This document shows, one piece after another, positions 27,048 to 35,317 of a stretch of 64,000 nucleotides of DNA. Made by a program: the position numbers and the translations under genes. Origin of the DNA: Chloroflexi bacterium HGW-Chloroflexi-4 (GTDB taxonomy: Bacteria > Chloroflexota > Anaerolineae > Anaerolineales > Anaerolineaceae); contig PHBW01000001.1 of NCBI GenBank assembly GCA_002840715.1, positions 117,893-181,892 on the forward strand, given 5' to 3'. The notes under the pieces were generated by a model. It had not been told where the DNA came from and did not search any database. It saw only the letters and a list, made by a program, of their open reading frames with translations. Numbering within the stretch: the first letter of the stretch is position 1; each line of letters begins with the position of its first letter.

Positions 27048-28436
27048 CTATACTTTTCCGTACTTTTTCCAATGAGCACCAAATATCAAATCCTCATTCG
27101 GTAGAACGGGCTGAATGGGCATGGATACCCAGGTGGTGTTTATGAAATGCTTCCAATGCACGTTTTCACTGGTGATGTTGCCGCCCCAGGTGCCGCAACC
27201 CAGCGTGAGAGCGAAGGGCATGCCGTTATCATAATTGCCGCTGTTGGCATATGCCTGAGTCTGGCGCACCATCATGCGGCTAACCTTGGCTTGAGTGGCC
27301 AACTGCATGATGTGTTCCTGGTTGGTGGAATGAATGCCGCAGGAGTGGCCGTAACCACTGTAGCGAGTGATATCGGTGACCAGCTTCACGGCTGCATCAA
27401 ATTCATCGTATTTCCACAAGGTCATCACAGGCGATAACTTTTCACCCGAGAACATATCCGCGCTGCCCACTGCCTCGCCCAGCACCATCAAGAATTTAAC
27501 CTCAGGTGCGACAGAAATGCCGGCAACCTGGGCGATCTGCTGCGCTGACTGGCCGACAATTTTTGGGCTGAGATGTGATCCATCAGGCCACATGGCTTGT
27601 TTCAATTTAGCCTTTTCCTCAGCCGAACAAAGGTATCCGCCGAGAGCTTTCAAGTGACTGACCATCCGTTCAAAGACACCCGCTTGAATGACCACGGAGT
27701 TCTCCGATGAACAGGAGGTGGCATTGTCAAAGATTTTCCCCAGGTGGATCTTATTGGCCGCATCTGCGAGGTCAGCGCTTTCATCCACGATGACGACGGC
27801 GTTTCCGGCGCCAACTCCGTAAGCCGGGGTGCCGCTCGAATATGCCACCTTCACCATCGCTGAACCACCAGTTGCCACCACCAGATCAACCTGTTTCATT
27901 AATTCCTGTGTCATTTCAACACTGGGGTTGGGCACAAATTGAATCAAATCTTCAGGTGCGCCAACCTGTTTTAAACCCTCACGCATGTAGTTAGCGGTCA
28001 ATGCGCAAGTTGCTTTTGCCTTGGGGTGCGGCGCGAAAATCACAGCGTTCCGTGTTTTCAACATGGGCAAGCCGTTGCAAGAAATGGTTGATGAAGCATT
28101 CGTCACGGGTGTCAGTGCGCCAATCACACCAACAGGCTTGGCAATTTTGATCAACCCTTTGTCTTTGTTTTCTTCGATGATGCCGGTGGTAATTAAGCCC
28201 TGCAAATCACGCAAGGTGCCCAAAGTCTTCTTTTGGTGTTTGACGACCTTGTCGGCATAAACTCCCATCCCGGTTTCATCCACCGCAGAACGTGCACAGG
28301 CTTCAGCATGTGAGCGCTCGTATGCCGCCCACCCAACTGCTGCCACCATTTCATCCACACGTTCTTGTGACCAAAATTCGACCACACTCTGTGCAGCCCG
28401 TGCTTTTGCAACCAATTCCTGTATTTCATCAACCAT
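27048..28436 (-). CDS. CoA-acylating aldehyde dehydrogenase (SauS/AdhE-N-like)
   Basis: The 462-residue protein belongs to the CoA-acylating branch of the aldehyde dehydrogenases: IGALTPVTNASSTISCNGLPMLKTRNAV region, GGSAMVKVAYSSGTPAYGVGAGN for the nucleotide site, and the catalytic Cys in FDNATSCSSENSVV. Relatives include sulfoacetaldehyde dehydrogenase (acylating) SauS and acetaldehyde dehydrogenases. The ATG at 28436 has AAGGAG upstream. It lies at the end of the iol operon where iolA (malonate-semialdehyde dehydrogenase) would be expected, so oxidation of malonate semialdehyde to an acyl-CoA is a reasonable inference. The adjacent TauE gene makes a sulfonate substrate the main alternative. 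Confidence 0.85.
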   Translation of the reverse strand: MVDEIQELVAKARAAQSVVEFWSQERVDEMVAAVGWAAYERSHAEACARSAVDETGMGVYADKVVKHQKKTLGTLRDLQGLITTGIIEENKDKGLIKIAKPVGVIGALTPVTNASSTISCNGLPMLKTRNAVIFAPHPKAKATCALTANYMREGLKQVGAPEDLIQFVPNPSVEMTQELMKQVDLVVATGGSAMVKVAYSSGTPAYGVGAGNAVVIVDESADLADAANKIHLGKIFDNATSCSSENSVVIQAGVFERMVSHLKALGGYLCSAEEKAKLKQAMWPDGSHLSPKIVGQSAQQIAQVAGISVAPEVKFLMVLGEAVGSADMFSGEKLSPVMTLWKYDEFDAAVKLVTDITRYSGYGHSCGIHSTNQEHIMQLATQAKVSRMMVRQTQAYANSGNYDNGMPFALTLGCGTWGGNITSENVHWKHFINTTWVSMPIQPVLPNEDLIFGAHWKKYGKV

Positions 28437-28455
28437 CACTTACTCCTTATTACGA

Positions 28456-29478
28456 TTATTCGATTTCAGACAACTTAACCGAACGGTTTTCTTTCAATGA
28501 TTTGTTTGCGGCCATAGCAATCACAACCGGTTTGCGGCCATCCAGGGCAGTTACGGGTGTGGGTTTGTCATCTCTGACTGCATCAATGAAGTCAGATAAC
28601 TCAGCGATGAATGAATCCATATATCTCTCAAGGAAGAAATACAAAGGTTTCTCAGATACAACACCATCTTCATTGCTGTAAACACTTGAATTTGCGGTGT
28701 TATTGGCAACTGCTACCATGCCCTTTGAACCGAAAACTTCGACTCGCTGGTCGTAACCATAAATGGCTTTGCGGCTATTATCGATGGTGCCGATGGAACC
28801 ATTGGCAAACTTGAGTGTGATCACCGCAGTATCAATGTCGCCAGCTTCTCCGATGCCAGGGTCTACCATGACTGCACCGGCAGCATATACTTCAACCACT
28901 TCACTGCCAGATAAATAACGTGCCATATCAAAATCATGGATGGTCATATCAAGGAACATGCCGCCCGAGACTTTCACATAAGATACTGGCGGGGGAGCTG
29001 GGTCGCGGCTGGTGATGCGCAAAATCTGAACCTCACCCACTTTGCCTTCGTTGACCATTTGACGCACTTTTTTGAAATTGGGGTCAAAGCGGCGGTTGAA
29101 TCCGATCTGGCATTTGACGCCGGCTTTCTTAACGGCAGCCAGGGCTGCATCAATTTTCTCAAGGCTGTGATCCACCGGTTTTTCACAGAAAATGTGTTTG
29201 CCAGCTTCTGCTGCTTCGGTCATGAAACGGGCATGGGTGTCTGTGGAGGAGCAGATTAGCACTGCTTCAATGGATTTATCGTCAAGAATCTTGCGATAAT
29301 CTTCAGAGTAGGAAGAAACATGAAGTTCCTCGGCTAATTCTTTGGCGGCAGCCACATTGGGGTCCGCAATGGCAACGACTTCAACACCCGGAATACGTGT
29401 GGCGAGGTTTTCAGCGTGAATTTTGCCGATGCGGCCTGCGCCGATAACACCAACTTTAATAACTCGTGGATTGCTCAT
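28456..29478 (-). CDS. iolG: Inositol 2-dehydrogenase (Gfo/Idh/MocA)
   Basis: This 340-residue oxidoreductase has the N-terminal Rossmann motif GVIGAGRIGKIHAEN, the hallmark CEKPVD (catalytic Lys) and QIGFNRRFDPNF. GGMFLDMTIHDFDMARYL follows, with the Asp and His used by IolG enzymes. RKAIYGYDQRVEVFG is another strong IolG signature. It oxidises myo- or scyllo-inositol to an inosose with NAD+. GGAG precedes the ATG. It is the second IolG-like gene of the operon; the two may handle different inositol isomers. Confidence 0.93.
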   Translation of the reverse strand: MSNPRVIKVGVIGAGRIGKIHAENLATRIPGVEVVAIADPNVAAAKELAEELHVSSYSEDYRKILDDKSIEAVLICSSTDTHARFMTEAAEAGKHIFCEKPVDHSLEKIDAALAAVKKAGVKCQIGFNRRFDPNFKKVRQMVNEGKVGEVQILRITSRDPAPPPVSYVKVSGGMFLDMTIHDFDMARYLSGSEVVEVYAAGAVMVDPGIGEAGDIDTAVITLKFANGSIGTIDNSRKAIYGYDQRVEVFGSKGMVAVANNTANSSVYSNEDGVVSEKPLYFFLERYMDSFIAELSDFIDAVRDDKPTPVTALDGRKPVVIAMAANKSLKENRSVKLSEIE

Positions 29479-29489
29479 ATTCTCTCCGT

Positions 29490-30389
29490 TTATAGACCAA
29501 TGGATTTAATGAATTGACGGTTGCGCAGCGCTGAATCAAAGGGTTTTCCCATTCCGGGGAGCACATCCTGTTCAACCACGATCCAACCTTCAAAACCTTG
29601 CTTTTCAAGCTCTGCCTTTACGGCTTTGAAATCAACGGCACCCTTGCCAAGTTCGCAGAAGACACCTTTTTCAACCGATTTGAAGTAATCCCAACCTTCT
29701 GTGCGAGATTGCTTTGCGATGGCAGGTTCACAATCTTTGAAATGCATGTGCCAGACGCGTTTGGCATTTTTCTGCAAGAAGGCTACCGGGTCGCCGCCGG
29801 CAAACTGATAATGTCCGGTATCCAGGCAGATGCCCACGAGAGACGGATCGGTGAGTTCAAGCAGTTTGTCAATTTCAGCGGGTGTTTCAACGTATCCACC
29901 ACAGTGGTGATGGAAAACAAGGCGCATACCGGTTTCTTTTTTCACGGCTTTGGCAATCCGCTCCACACCCTTGGCAAAAGTCTTCCACTCTTCGTCGCTT
30001 AATCCCATGGCAGGGGTGACGCGGCCTGCATTTTGTGTGCGTTCAGGGATGCTGCCATTGTTATCCGCCAGGACGATGAAAGGTAAGGAACCTTCGACAG
30101 CAGATAATAAACGGGCAACCTTCAACGCGGCTTCTTCACCCTTTTCATGAGTGGTTTCATCCTTGAGTGCCACTGGCACAAATGCTCCCAGGAGGGTCAA
30201 GGAATGTTGTTCAAGTTCCTTTTTAAGCACGGTAGGATCAGTGGGCATGAATCCCCAATCACCCAATTCGGTACCTTCATAACCAGTCTTCTGCATTTCA
30301 TCCAGCACCACATCGAATGTGGCAGGTTTGCCCTGCAGGTCAAATTCAAGCGCTCCCCAAGAGCATGGTGCATTTGCAATTTTGATCAT
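29490..30389 (-). CDS. iolE: Inosose dehydratase (IolE-type TIM barrel)
   Basis: The 299-residue TIM-barrel protein starts with IANAPCSWGALEF, a hallmark of IolE-like inosose dehydratases. Metal ligands of the xylose-isomerase-like fold are visible: LVFHHHCGGYVET, ICLDTGHYQFAGGDP, WHMHFKDC and WIVVEQDV. It removes water from 2-keto-myo-inositol to give the trihydroxycyclohexanedione that IolD opens. GGGAG lies just before the ATG. It sits between two iolG-like genes in the operon with gaps of 11 and 24 bases. Function is strongly supported by motif and context. Confidence 0.9.
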   Translation of the reverse strand: MIKIANAPCSWGALEFDLQGKPATFDVVLDEMQKTGYEGTELGDWGFMPTDPTVLKKELEQHSLTLLGAFVPVALKDETTHEKGEEAALKVARLLSAVEGSLPFIVLADNNGSIPERTQNAGRVTPAMGLSDEEWKTFAKGVERIAKAVKKETGMRLVFHHHCGGYVETPAEIDKLLELTDPSLVGICLDTGHYQFAGGDPVAFLQKNAKRVWHMHFKDCEPAIAKQSRTEGWDYFKSVEKGVFCELGKGAVDFKAVKAELEKQGFEGWIVVEQDVLPGMGKPFDSALRNRQFIKSIGL

Positions 30390-30413
30390 TGTTCTCTCCC
30401 GAAATAGAATAAG

Positions 30414-31427
30414 TTATTTGATTTCACTGATCAACACCGGTCGTTGTTCATCCAGTGATAAGGTGGCGGCAATACCGGCAACAGTTGCCGCGCGGGCATC
30501 TGCGCCTGTGGGGCTCGGATCGGTATTATTAAGGATGCTCTTGACGAAGGCGCGCACCTCTTCAGCATAGGCGATTCCAAAACGTTCCATGAAGAATGGA
30601 ACCACATCGTGGGTGACGCCCTGCTTGTTGAGGATGAGCATGGGAGTTTGCTGTAAATAACCGATCCACAGACTGCCTGAAGTGCCCAATACCTCGGTGC
30701 GGATGTCGTATCCGTACACGGCGTTGCGGCTGGTATCGATGTTACCAACGGCTTCACTGGCAAATCGCAGGTTGATGACCGCGTTATCAATATCACCCAC
30801 ACCCTTAAGTTCGGGGAATGCCAGGCAGGTGCCTTCAGTGTAGACACGAGTGATTTCGCTGCCCATCAACCAACGGGCAAGGTCAAAATCGTGCACGCCC
30901 ATATCAATCACCAGCCCACCGCTGTTGACACGTTTGGCAAACTCAAGATTCGGGCAGCCAGGGTCGCGGCTGATGGCTTTAAACATGACAGGGGTGCCGA
31001 TGGCGCCTTCAAGGATCTTTTGTTTGGCCACAGTATAAGGCGGATCAAAACGGCGCATGAACCCCATTTGAAGTTTGACCCCGGCTTGCTTGACCGCCTG
31101 TATGGCGTCATCGCAGGGTTTAACCGCTTGAGAAATCGGTTTTTCACTAAAGATATTCTTACTGGCTGCAGCGGCCGCCATGATCACTTCGGCATGTGTG
31201 CCAGTGGGGGTGGTGATCACCACGGCGTCCACTTCTTTTGAATCCAACAATTCACGGTAATCTTTGTAAGCCTTCTTGATGCCAAAACGACTACTGACTT
31301 CAGTGAGGGCTTGCTCGCTGGGGTCAGCCACGGCCACCAGATCCACTTCGGTGACGGTAAATGCCAGGGTGTTGGCAAACACCTTTCCCATTCTGCCCGC
31401 GCCGATCAAACCAATTCGAATGCTCAT
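30414..31427 (-). CDS. iolG: Second inositol dehydrogenase-like protein (Gfo/Idh/MocA)
   Basis: This 337-residue enzyme is a paralogue of the gene at 28456. It has GLIGAGRMGKVFANTL, SEKPISQAVKP with the catalytic Lys, QMGFMRRFDPPY, GGLVIDMGVHDFDLARWL and RNAVYGYDIRTEVLG. The pattern matches IolG-type inositol dehydrogenases, and two copies in one operon suggest different stereoisomers (for example myo-, scyllo- or D-chiro-inositol). GAGGAG precedes the ATG. The isomer preference cannot be read from the sequence. Confidence 0.9.
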   Translation of the reverse strand: MSIRIGLIGAGRMGKVFANTLAFTVTEVDLVAVADPSEQALTEVSSRFGIKKAYKDYRELLDSKEVDAVVITTPTGTHAEVIMAAAAASKNIFSEKPISQAVKPCDDAIQAVKQAGVKLQMGFMRRFDPPYTVAKQKILEGAIGTPVMFKAISRDPGCPNLEFAKRVNSGGLVIDMGVHDFDLARWLMGSEITRVYTEGTCLAFPELKGVGDIDNAVINLRFASEAVGNIDTSRNAVYGYDIRTEVLGTSGSLWIGYLQQTPMLILNKQGVTHDVVPFFMERFGIAYAEEVRAFVKSILNNTDPSPTGADARAATVAGIAATLSLDEQRPVLISEIK

Positions 31428-31458
31428 GTTTCATCTCCTCTAAAAAAAGTGTGATGAT

Positions 31459-33321
31459 TTATAGAAAGAATTTTTCTTTCTTGCGATTCTCTTCGTATGC
31501 TTTTCTGGCTTTCTTCACTGAAGGCATGGTGGAGGTCTCTGCGATGGCGACATCCCACCAGGATTCGTATCCCGGGACCTTTTCTTCGCGATCGGTATTG
31601 ATCACAATGACGGTTGTTGTGGTTTCAGCTTTTGCTTTTTTGAGTGAATCCTTAAAGGTGGCAATGGAGTTCGGGGTATAAACGACTGCGCCCAGGCTGG
31701 CTGCGTTGGCGGCGTAATCAATCACCAGGCGATCACCAATCAACTGATCCGATTCAAGGTCACGATGATTAAGCCGTGTGCCGAATCCGTTGCTGCCGAT
31801 GGAACCCGAGAGCGAACCGATAGAGCCAAAACCGTGATTATCGACCACGATGATAGTCAATTTGACACCTTCTTGAACTGCGGTGACGATTTCGGTGGGG
31901 TTCATTAGGTAGGTGCCATCACCCACCCAAACATAAACTTCACGGCTTGGATCGGCAATCTTGACACCGATACCTGCCGGGATTTCGTAAGCCATACAGG
32001 AATAACCATATTCCATATGATAGGAATTGGGGGTATGTGTGCGCCACAATTTGTGCAGGTCGCCGGGCTGGCTGCCTGCAGCAGACAGGATCACATCCTT
32101 GGGTTTTGCAGCTTCCCAAATGGCGCCAATCACTTCACTTTGTGCAGGCACAGGTAGATGGTTCAAATTGAACAAACGATCCGTTTCTTTTTCCCAGGTT
32201 TCTTTTAAAGAGTTGATTTCTTGCGTATAAGAATCCGCCACCTTGAAGGATTTCAAGGCTTTAATCAACTCTTCAAGCGTCACTTTCGCATCGGCTGTGA
32301 TGGGGATGCCGCTGTGTTTATAGGCATCCATCTCAAAGAGGTTAATGTTGATGAATTTCACATCCGGGTTTTGAAAAGCAGTCTTGGATGCAGTTGTGAA
32401 ATCGGAATAACGGGTGCCAATGCCGATTACCAGGTCGGCGTCATGCGCAATTCGGTTTGCCGCCAAAGTGCCGGTGGCGCCGACTGCCCCCAGGTTGCAG
32501 GCATGGTTATATGCCAAGGCACCTTTGCCGGCTTGTGTTTCACAAACCGGGATTCCAGTTTGGAGCGCGAACTTATCAAGGGTCTTGCAAGCATCACTGA
32601 ACAATACGCCGCCGCCCGCCACAATCAACGGACGGTTGGCGGATTTGATCATTGCAACGGCATCTTCCAGACGGCTGCGGTCTGCAAGAGGACGGTGAAT
32701 ACGCCATACACGCTTATTGAAGAATTCCTCAGGGTAGTCGTAGGCTTCTGCCTGAACATCCTGCGGCAAAGAGAGTGTGACTGCTCCGGTATCCACCGGG
32801 GAGGTCAATACTCGCATGGCTTCGGGCAAAGATGTAATCAGTTGATCTGGTCGATTAATACGGTCCCAATATCGCGAGACCGGTTTGAAACAGTCATTAA
32901 CACTGATATCCTGCGTATTCGGAGATTCCAACTGCTGAAGCACTGGCGCTACGTTGCGGCGGGCAAAGATATCACCAGGTAGCAGCAGCACGGGCAAGCG
33001 ATTGATGGTGGCCAGCGCCGCTCCGGTGAGCATGTTGGTTGCGCCGGGTCCGATGGAGGAGGTGCAGGCAAAAGTCTGCATTCGGTTCTTCATTTTGGTG
33101 AAGCCGCTGGCAATATGCACACCGGCTTGTTCATTGCGCACCATGATGTAACGAAAATCGGGGTTCTCTTGCAACGCCTGACCAATGCCGGCGACGTTGC
33201 CGTGGCCAAAAATGCCGAGCATACCAGCAAAGAACTGGGTTTCTTTGCCATCACGTTCAACATATTGATTCTTCAAAAAACGAATGAGGGCTTGCGCCAT
33301 GGTCAATCTGATTGTGGTCAT
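31459..33321 (-). CDS. iolD: 3D-(3,5/4)-trihydroxycyclohexane-1,2-dione hydrolase
   Basis: The 620-residue protein is a thiamine-diphosphate enzyme of the IolD family. The N-terminal PYR domain includes the catalytic Glu in YIMVRNEQAGVHIASGFTKM. The central domain has RPLIVAGGGVLFSDA, and the C-terminal PP domain has the TPP motif VGDGTYLMNPTEIVTA followed by VDNHGFGSIGSLSG. IolD opens the cyclohexanedione ring to 5-deoxyglucuronate. The ATG at 33321 has AGGAG six bases upstream; the GTG at 33339 lies before that site and is rejected. It is the central and most diagnostic gene of the inositol operon. Confidence 0.95.
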   Translation of the reverse strand: MTTIRLTMAQALIRFLKNQYVERDGKETQFFAGMLGIFGHGNVAGIGQALQENPDFRYIMVRNEQAGVHIASGFTKMKNRMQTFACTSSIGPGATNMLTGAALATINRLPVLLLPGDIFARRNVAPVLQQLESPNTQDISVNDCFKPVSRYWDRINRPDQLITSLPEAMRVLTSPVDTGAVTLSLPQDVQAEAYDYPEEFFNKRVWRIHRPLADRSRLEDAVAMIKSANRPLIVAGGGVLFSDACKTLDKFALQTGIPVCETQAGKGALAYNHACNLGAVGATGTLAANRIAHDADLVIGIGTRYSDFTTASKTAFQNPDVKFININLFEMDAYKHSGIPITADAKVTLEELIKALKSFKVADSYTQEINSLKETWEKETDRLFNLNHLPVPAQSEVIGAIWEAAKPKDVILSAAGSQPGDLHKLWRTHTPNSYHMEYGYSCMAYEIPAGIGVKIADPSREVYVWVGDGTYLMNPTEIVTAVQEGVKLTIIVVDNHGFGSIGSLSGSIGSNGFGTRLNHRDLESDQLIGDRLVIDYAANAASLGAVVYTPNSIATFKDSLKKAKAETTTTVIVINTDREEKVPGYESWWDVAIAETSTMPSVKKARKAYEENRKKEKFFL

Positions 33322-33338
33322 TAAATTCTCCTGGTTCA

Positions 33339-34427
33339 CTAAGCAGGTTTTACATCAGGGTCGGGCAGCATAATTTCACGGATGACGCCTTGAACTTCAT
33401 GATAAGAAGACATAAATCCGCGCAAGGTTCTCACGGTCGCACCGTAAGTATCAAATTGATCCACGCTCATGCCGTTGACTTCATAGGCCATACGAAAATC
33501 AGGTATTTTTGTCAGCATTTCAGATAATATTTTGGCATCAACAGGAGTGGAGAAACGTTCTTTTACTTCAATGTCACTGGCATTGATTTTTAACTGCCAT
33601 TCGTAAGGGATGGTCAGGATGATGTCGCCGCCGATCAATTCGGACCAATGACCCAAATGACGATAGGCAGCCGCCAGAAGTCGGGTTCTGTATTTGCGAT
33701 CCTGAAAGACTACATATGCATGTTTGACACAGGCGATGCCTGCCCAATCAAGGTAAGTCGGATCAATTTCAATCTTATCCCGTTTGCAAACTGCTTTCAT
33801 CCAGTCATCCGTGCGGCCAACCATGATTGTGCAGACCGGGGACATTTCAGAGATGGGTTTGCCTTCTGCCGTACGGCGGTTTAAACCTCTTTCGACAGCT
33901 TCAGCAACTGCAATGGCTTGTGGAACTGTAAAACACACGGTTGCGTTAAGCGAAACACCTTGATAAGTGGCTTCTTCGACTGCATAGATGCCTGCTTTGG
34001 TAACAGGAACTTTAATCTGCATATTGGGGGACAGCGTGTGAAAATGAACTGCATGTTCAGCGATAGCCTGTGCATCGCGGTAGAAAGTCGGGTTGGTCTG
34101 AATCGAAAGTCTACCCTTTTTGCCTTTTTCTTTGTCAAAGGTGGGATTCAGTAATTCTGCACCTTTAATCGCCATCTCTTCAATCAGCTTCCAGGTAACT
34201 TGAGATTCTGACCAGGTGGAGTTCTCACGGATCAGATCCTTAATTCGATCTTCCCATAAGTACATTTCTTTCTTTAATACATTCACTACAATGGTTGGAT
34301 TGGTGGTCGCACCAACTGCGCCGTTTTCAATGGCATATGTCAATTCTTCAATTGAACATGAATCATTCCAATAATCAGTTGGGGTTGTGGATACTGTTTC
34401 GTGAAGTTTGCTCTTGAACTCGGTCAT
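33339..34427 (-). CDS. Transaldolase-family protein with Gln at the catalytic-Glu position
   Basis: The 362-residue protein has the transaldolase fold signatures: WNDSCSIEEL, GAVGATTNPTIV, GRLSIQTNPTF, IKVPVTKAGI with the Schiff-base Lys, SLNATVCFT and VGRTDDWM. Relative to E. coli TalB (GRISTEVDARL), the catalytic Glu96 is replaced by Gln, as in fructose-6-phosphate aldolase FSA (Gln59). Schiff-base Lys and the NP motif are kept. Its position between iolB and iolD, in an operon lacking iolC and iolJ, suggests it cleaves 2-deoxy-5-keto-gluconate or its phosphate to a triose and malonate semialdehyde. A true transaldolase or a sulfofructose transaldolase is the alternative. ATG at 34427 has GAGGAG upstream. 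Confidence 0.85.
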   Translation of the reverse strand: MTEFKSKLHETVSTTPTDYWNDSCSIEELTYAIENGAVGATTNPTIVVNVLKKEMYLWEDRIKDLIRENSTWSESQVTWKLIEEMAIKGAELLNPTFDKEKGKKGRLSIQTNPTFYRDAQAIAEHAVHFHTLSPNMQIKVPVTKAGIYAVEEATYQGVSLNATVCFTVPQAIAVAEAVERGLNRRTAEGKPISEMSPVCTIMVGRTDDWMKAVCKRDKIEIDPTYLDWAGIACVKHAYVVFQDRKYRTRLLAAAYRHLGHWSELIGGDIILTIPYEWQLKINASDIEVKERFSTPVDAKILSEMLTKIPDFRMAYEVNGMSVDQFDTYGATVRTLRGFMSSYHEVQGVIREIMLPDPDVKPA

Positions 34428-34441
34428 TTTTTCTCCTCGGA

Positions 34442-35317
34442 TCACTTATTCATATTGATCGATACTAAGGGAAGGCGTTTATCCATTTCCTTCCATGTGT
34501 CTTTGACCCATGAATAGGCAGGATCATCGCTGCTGGCCAGGGATTGATCTGAGCCTGCCAGGTAGTTTAAATAATAGGCATTGAAGCCAGGTGCAGCTAC
34601 CACAGGATGGTATCCCTCGGGTGATAGAACCGCGTGACTGTCACTGACCAGCATCAATTCATCCAGACTGCGGTCATCCGTATAAATACGCTGATAGGCA
34701 TAGCCTTTTGGCTTATCAATTTTGTAGAAATAAATCTCTTCCAGATCTGCTTCAATCAGGTTTCCGTGTTCATCCAGCTTGCGTTGATCATGTTTGTGCG
34801 GCGGATAAGAACTCCAATTACCTGAGGGGGTATAAACTTCAACCACCACCAAACGATCACATGGAAAACCCGCCGGCAGCATTTTGTTGATCTGGCGTGA
34901 GACGTTATCCCCTCCGCGCAGTTCCACTGTAACATCTTCAGGACGGATCAAAACAGGCGGGTAAACTTTATCCGTTTTTGCCCAACCGCAAGCAAAATCG
35001 AGAGAATCGCTGATTGCTTTCACGGTGAAAGTGGTCCGCCTGGGCAGATAAAGTGCGGTCGGCATGCCCTGAAAAACGTTTTCTCGTGAACCAATCCCTT
35101 CCCAATTTCCAGCAGAAGAGGTTACATCACATTTTCCGCCTAAGATCGTGAGGGCCAGTTCGCAATCAGAAGTTTCAAAAGACCATGTTTCCCCTCTGGT
35201 CAGCTTGACCGCCGCAAAATGTAAATGCTCCCATTTTGCACTTTCAGGGCTGATGAATATATAAACCGGATTTGAGAAATCCGGTTTTACAAGAAGTTTG
35301 GATGCATTCGCTGTCAT
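34442..35317 (-). CDS. iolB: 5-deoxy-glucuronate isomerase
   Basis: This 291-residue bicupin matches the IolB/KduI family: an N-terminal cupin with WEHLHFAAVKLTRGETW, ALYLPRRTTFTVKA, and a C-terminal cupin with the metal-binding SSYPPHKHDQRKLDEHGNLIEADLEEIYFYK region and GYHPVVAAPGFNAYYLNYLAG. It converts 5-deoxy-D-glucuronate to 2-deoxy-5-keto-D-gluconate. GAGGAG precedes the ATG, and its start overlaps the lacI stop by 4 bases, so the two are translationally coupled. Length is normal for IolB. Confidence 0.94.
   Translation of the reverse strand: MTANASKLLVKPDFSNPVYIFISPESAKWEHLHFAAVKLTRGETWSFETSDCELALTILGGKCDVTSSAGNWEGIGSRENVFQGMPTALYLPRRTTFTVKAISDSLDFACGWAKTDKVYPPVLIRPEDVTVELRGGDNVSRQINKMLPAGFPCDRLVVVEVYTPSGNWSSYPPHKHDQRKLDEHGNLIEADLEEIYFYKIDKPKGYAYQRIYTDDRSLDELMLVSDSHAVLSPEGYHPVVAAPGFNAYYLNYLAGSDQSLASSDDPAYSWVKDTWKEMDKRLPLVSINMNK

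Noticed and set aside
32221..32982. 253-codon plus-strand frame
   Set aside because: Antisense to iolD, whose TPP motifs are unmistakable; this is a shadow of codon bias.
33339..34427. Sulfoquinovose (sulfo-transaldolase) pathway assignment
   Set aside because: A transaldolase-fold enzyme, a SauS-like dehydrogenase and TauE invite this idea, but no sulfoquinovosidase, isomerase or sulfolactaldehyde enzyme is present and the operon is otherwise iol; kept only as an alternative.
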